64,000 nt of DNA from assembly GCF_038005225.1 (NCBI RefSeq), contig NZ_JBBOSU010000001.1:4318001-4382000 (forward strand), written 5' to 3'. How positions within the stretch are numbered: position 1 is the first letter of the stretch; each line of letters begins with the position of its first letter. The stretch comes from Solibacillus sp. FSL K6-1523. GTDB lineage: Bacteria > Bacillota > Bacilli > Bacillales_A > Planococcaceae. The position numbers and the translations under genes were made by a program. The notes below the pieces were generated by a model that was not told where the DNA came from, searched no databases, and saw only the letters and a list, made by a program, of their open reading frames with translations. Shown here one piece after another: positions 62,497 to 64,000 of this stretch.

Positions 62497-63129
62497 ATGA
62501 AAAATTATGATTGTATTCCACAAAATTATTCCATTCATTATGAACAAACAAGTGCCGTTTGGGACCTAAGTGACGCCTTCTTAAAGCTTATCCCATTTGA
62601 TCATGAAGCGCTCGTCTTTTGCTGTATTGGTACGGACCGTTCTACTGGCGATGCACTTGGACCGATTATTGGTAGCCAATTAAATAGTGCCTTTTCATTT
62701 CCATTCCGAATTGTTGGAACGTTGGAACAGCCATTACATGCTTTAAATTTAATCGAAAAACACGAACAATTGCACATTGAATTTCAAAATCCATTCATTG
62801 TTGCTATTGATGCTTGCCTAGGTGAATCAGATGCTATTGGTTCTATATTACTTCATCAAGGGCCTCTTTATCCTGGAAAGGCTGTAAAAAAACAATTACC
62901 TCCTATCGGGAACATTTCAGTGAAAGGTATTGTCAACGTTGGCGGCTTTATGGAAGCAACCGTATTACAAAACACACGGTTACATTTAACGTACTCAATG
63001 GGCGATAAAGTCGTGCGAGCCCTCATGCTTGCTTGGCAACGTCATTTACTGAAGGATAAAAACAATGGCAACCAAAATCGCAACTATTCCAATACTCGGA
63101 AGCAAATTGGCTACGCGGATTTTCGTTAA
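62497..63129 (+). CDS. yyaC: Sporulation protein YyaC (GPR-related peptidase fold)
   Basis: 210 residues, DUF1256 family: FCCIGTDRSTGDALGPIIGSQL (about 39-60), IVAIDACLGESDAIGSILL (about 107) and KGIVNVGGFMEATVLQNTRL. These match the fold of the germination protease GPR, with Asp residues at the GPR active-site positions. Made in the forespore in relatives; partner unknown. I place the start at ATG 62497; a GTG at 62482 is possible. Its last 84 bases overlap the convergent DUF554 gene. Marks the organism as a spore-former. Confidence 0.9.
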   Translation: MKNYDCIPQNYSIHYEQTSAVWDLSDAFLKLIPFDHEALVFCCIGTDRSTGDALGPIIGSQLNSAFSFPFRIVGTLEQPLHALNLIEKHEQLHIEFQNPFIVAIDACLGESDAIGSILLHQGPLYPGKAVKKQLPPIGNISVKGIVNVGGFMEATVLQNTRLHLTYSMGDKVVRALMLAWQRHLLKDKNNGNQNRNYSNTRKQIGYADFR

Positions 63130-63753
63130 CCCTGCTACATTCAAACCAATAGCTAAAATCATAATCCCACCGGTTGCCGTCATTTCTTTAATAAATAAAT
63201 CAAGTGCTTCTTGAGGGACATATGTACTAATAACACCAGCAAATAAGGTAATTGCCCCCTGGTAAACAAAAACAGGAACAGCAGCAAGCAATACACCGAT
63301 TCCTAATGTTGACGCTAAAATAATGGACGTAAATCCGTCAATAATACCCTTTGTAATTAAAACACTATGGTCATTTCGCAAACCACTATCTAACGCACCT
63401 ATTATAGCCATTGAACCAATGACGAAAATTAAAGTTGCCGTTACAAACCCCTCTGCAATAGATCCTTGTGATGATCTCTTTCCAAAAAGAGACTCAACCT
63501 TTTGACCAAAGCGATTAAACTGTTTATCAAAGTTTAACCATTCACCAATCATTGTACCCAATACTAAACTGATGATCACTATAATAAAATTACTACTTTC
63601 AAACCCCATTTGAATACCTAGTACTGCCACTGCAAGACCAATAATCGACATAACCGTTTGTTTCATTGATTCAGGTATATTTTTAAACATACGTCCAAGT
63701 AATGCACCTATAATAATAAATAAAGCATTTAATAATGATCCCAGTAACATCAT
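63046..63753 (-). CDS. DUF554 (YqgA/YdfK-like) membrane protein
   Basis: 235 residues with seven membrane helices: MLLGSLLNALFIIIGALLGRMFKNIPESMKQTVMSIIGLAVAVLGI, then GTMIGEWLNF and SEGFVTATLIFVIGSMAIIGALDSGL-like and DGFTSIILASTLGIGVLLAAVPVF segments define DUF554. A putative transporter of unknown substrate. ATG 63753 follows AGAGG. The C-terminal 27 codons overlap the end of yyaC on the other strand. Confidence 0.92.
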   Translation of the reverse strand: MMLLGSLLNALFIIIGALLGRMFKNIPESMKQTVMSIIGLAVAVLGIQMGFESSNFIIVIISLVLGTMIGEWLNFDKQFNRFGQKVESLFGKRSSQGSIAEGFVTATLIFVIGSMAIIGALDSGLRNDHSVLITKGIIDGFTSIILASTLGIGVLLAAVPVFVYQGAITLFAGVISTYVPQEALDLFIKEMTATGGIMILAIGLNVAGLTKIRVANLLPSIGIVAILVAIVFILQ

Positions 63754-63816
63754 GGTTATTCCTCTTTCTGTGTAGCTTATTTATAATTTGCAATAGAAGA
63801 CCTTCAATATTACTAA

Positions 63817-63894
63817 TTTAACTTGCTTCAGAATTCATCCCTAGTGAACTTGTTCGAAAAAAATTGACTGCAATTACGCCGAGACGTAATTAAT
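63817..63894 (-). repeat. Dispersed intergenic repeat, copy F (short)
   Basis: On the minus strand it starts ATTAATTACGTCTCGGCG, continues TAATTGCAGTC and TTTTTTTCGAAC, and ends TCTGAAGCAAGTTAAA: the beginning and end of copy E without most of the middle. Just upstream of the DUF554 gene. Confidence 0.7.
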
Positions 63895-63941
63895 TACTCT
63901 AACGTTTTAAAATGTATATAGCCCCCCATTTTTACGTGCAA

Positions 63942-63976
63942 AAATGGCATTTTGAATTTGGATCAAAATGCCATTT
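63942..63976 (-). terminator. Terminator of a gene to the right of the window
   Basis: A perfect 14-bp stem (AAATGGCATTTTGA with its complement), followed on the minus strand by TTTTTG. The gene it ends, by Bacillales gene order perhaps parB (spo0J), lies beyond the window. Confidence 0.85.
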
Positions 63977-64000
63977 CTTACTTATAGAACTAAATCTTTA

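Noticed and set aside
1-64000. CRISPR arrays, tRNA/rRNA genes, complete insertion sequences or prophage
   Set aside because: No regularly spaced direct repeats, cloverleaf or rRNA sequence, intact transposase or phage structural gene was seen.

Overview
The window looks like a low-GC Bacillota chromosome, most likely a spore-forming member of the Planococcaceae (Solibacillus/Lysinibacillus type). This rests on the AT-rich base use, strong GGAGG ribosome binding sites, the Bacillales order rpsF-ssb-rpsR, yybS-gdpP-rplI-dnaB and walRKHIJ-htrA-rlmH, and the sporulation gene yyaC. No tRNA, rRNA, CRISPR array or complete insertion sequence was seen.

Layout. 0-29 kb is ordinary accessory and housekeeping DNA: the start of an aldehyde dehydrogenase gene, rluF, a branched-chain amino acid ABC importer (livJHMGF), ogt, mqo, an ADP-ribosylglycohydrolase, a MarR/DUF3147 pair with a clear operator, an rRNA methyltransferase, a solitary pdxS, a MerR-controlled drug-type ABC exporter, a WYL regulator divergent from a GyrI-like protein, a lipoprotein relative of MTA/SAH nucleosidase, an alanine symporter, an EamA permease, a two-component system and a chemoreceptor. 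The chemoreceptor gene lies under a c-di-GMP-I riboswitch and is split by one in-frame stop codon.

29.6-34.8 kb is the most unusual functional region. About 440 bp from the c-di-GMP riboswitch, on the other strand, a well-formed guanine-class purine riboswitch with a downstream terminator leads an operon for a DUF3100 membrane protein, a second small membrane protein, an amidohydrolase/deaminase and a TauE/SafE permease. A convergent deoD follows. I infer an uncharacterised guanine-responsive purine (or purine-derivative) transport and deamination system.

35-42.5 kb looks like recombined, partly decayed DNA downstream of rlmH. The last bases of rlmH (the integration site of staphylococcal SCC elements) recur in the same orientation at about 41.32 and 36.34 kb. 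They bracket a 1.2-kb unit (AraC-type regulator) and a 5-kb unit (LacI regulator, HisD-family dehydrogenase, GntP permease). Gene relics (an ECF sigma factor, an EamA fragment) and a structured-RNA candidate lie in or beside this region. No ccr recombinase gene is in the window.

42.5-64 kb is the conserved flank of the replication origin, nearly all on the minus strand: rlmH, a cluster of DnaA boxes, htrA, walJIHKR, an M23 endopeptidase, dnaB, rplI, gdpP, yybS, rpsR, ssb, rpsF, an inserted acyl-CoA dehydrogenase-like gene, ychF, yyzM, yyaC and a DUF554 gene. The origin itself is expected to the right of the window.

A dispersed, strongly folding intergenic repeat family (at least five copies, both orientations) runs through the window and is not explained by any gene.
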